A stretch of DNA of 7,134 bases from Syntrophaceae bacterium UBA6112 (lineage in GTDB: Bacteria; Desulfobacterota; Syntrophia; Syntrophales; UBA5619). The translations under genes were made by a program, and so were the position numbers. Where the stretch lies: NCBI GenBank assembly GCA_002423465.1, contig DIWG01000041.1, forward strand, positions 1-7,134, read 5' to 3'. Under the pieces are notes generated by a model. That model was not told the DNA's origin and did no database searches. It worked only from the letters and a program-made list of their open reading frames with translations. Positions 6,905 to 7,134 of the stretch are shown piece after piece; the stretch's first letter is position 1, and every line of letters begins with the position of its first letter.

Positions 6905-6937
6905 CCGGAGGGGCGGAGCGCAGCCCGGCCCCTCCGG
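6905..6937. repeat. Perfect 10 bp inverted repeat
   Basis: CCGGAGGGGC (6905-6914) and GCCCCTCCGG (6928-6937) are exact reverse complements around a 13 nt loop. An exact stem of this size in a region of this composition is stable but not followed by a U tract, so terminator function is not supported. Confidence 0.55.
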
Positions 6938-7074
6938 ATGACTGTACCCGCGAGGGAGGGCCGGGGAGAACGGTACGGCAGGCGGTGCAACAAGCCGGCA
7001 GGGAGCGACGCCGCGGCGCGACCCCGGCGACTGCAACGCCGCTACCATCCTCATGGAAAGCCCACGACTCGGTG

Positions 7075-7092
7075 CGTCCGAGCAAAGCGAGG
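7075..7092 (+). repeat. Near-identical direct repeat, copy 2
   Basis: CGTCCGAGCAAAGCGAGG matches the copy at 6579-6598 apart from two single-base gaps. It begins inside the small CTCGG/CCGAG hairpin (7068-7082). Confidence 0.5.
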
Positions 7093-7134
7093 CCGCGCCT
7101 GGAAACGGGACGCCATGGGAAGAGGGAAGTCGGA

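Larger units (their letters stand above)
6471..7134. repeat. GC-rich array of inverted repeats with no convincing gene; continues past the window end
   Basis: About 660 bp of very GC-rich sequence, purine-rich on the + strand, made of hairpins nearly end to end: 6484-6518 (8 bp stem), 6521-6568 (7 bp, enclosing CCGC-TTTA-GCGG), 6630-6679 (16 bp interrupted), 6696-6710 (6 bp, 3 nt loop), 6721-6740 (7 bp), 6750-6780 (7 bp), 6820-6847 (about 11 bp, GAA loop), palindrome 6870-6881, 6905-6937 (10 bp), palindrome 7009-7018 and 7068-7082 (5 bp). Short motifs recur within it. Long minus-strand frames here are Arg/Pro-rich and look like composition artefacts. It may be a genomic intergenic repeat family, a structured RNA, or the end of a mobile element. 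Confidence 0.55.

Noticed and set aside
6467..7085. Several overlapping minus-strand reading frames of 70-129 codons
   Set aside because: They are Arg/Pro/Ala/Ser-rich, overlap each other in all frames, and sit on hairpins at about 80% GC where stop codons are rare. No family motif or ribosome site supports them.
1..7134. CRISPR array, tRNA, rRNA or transposase
   Set aside because: No regular direct repeats with unique spacers, no cloverleaf ending in a TTC-type arm, no rRNA signature stretch and no DDE or serine recombinase frame were found by eye.

Overview
The window is bacterial DNA: dense same-strand genes, Shine-Dalgarno sites, and 1-8 bp spacings or overlaps. I cannot name a genus. 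Base composition falls into three blocks. The left flank (positions 1-60) counts 36/60 G+C. The central operon is lower and uneven: 24/60 at 1381-1440 and 34/60 at 2581-2640. The right end is extremely GC-rich, 49/60 at 6841-6900. This looks like a horizontally acquired accessory cassette in a higher-GC host.

Layout, all on the + strand. (i) 3-596 is the 3' end of a COG2865-type gene with a GHKL-like ATP-binding domain (HATPase_c_4) and a C-terminal winged helix; its start lies outside the window. (ii) 597-684 is a short gap with a 13-codon mini-ORF that has a good ribosome binding site. (iii) 685-6266 is a tight three-gene operon: an N6-adenine/N4-cytosine DNA methyltransferase; an 828-residue protein joining a paraMORC/Hsp90-like GHKL ATPase to a full histidine-kinase core; and a 587-residue protein with a widely spaced receiver-like N-terminus and an unrecognised C-terminal region. 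(iv) At 6256 a fourth reading frame starts behind a perfect AGGAGG but stops after 12 codons, as if a downstream gene has been lost. (v) From 6295 to the end I see no convincing gene. There is a hairpin, a sigma70-like promoter at 6406-6433, and then about 660 bp of very GC-rich sequence packed with inverted repeats and short near-repeats.

How the genes may work together (inference): the methyltransferase marks DNA. The GHKL/kinase protein senses DNA or protein state through its N-terminal ATPase and phosphorylates itself on the histidine of its SHE motif. The receiver-like protein takes the phosphate and acts through its C-terminal region or a missing partner. A modification enzyme, a MORC-like ATPase and a two-component pair in one operon suggest a phosphorelay-controlled DNA-modification or anti-phage system. 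I cannot match the set to a named system. No nuclease or helicase is recognisable in the window, so either the effector is hidden in the third protein, lies elsewhere, or was lost with the fourth gene.
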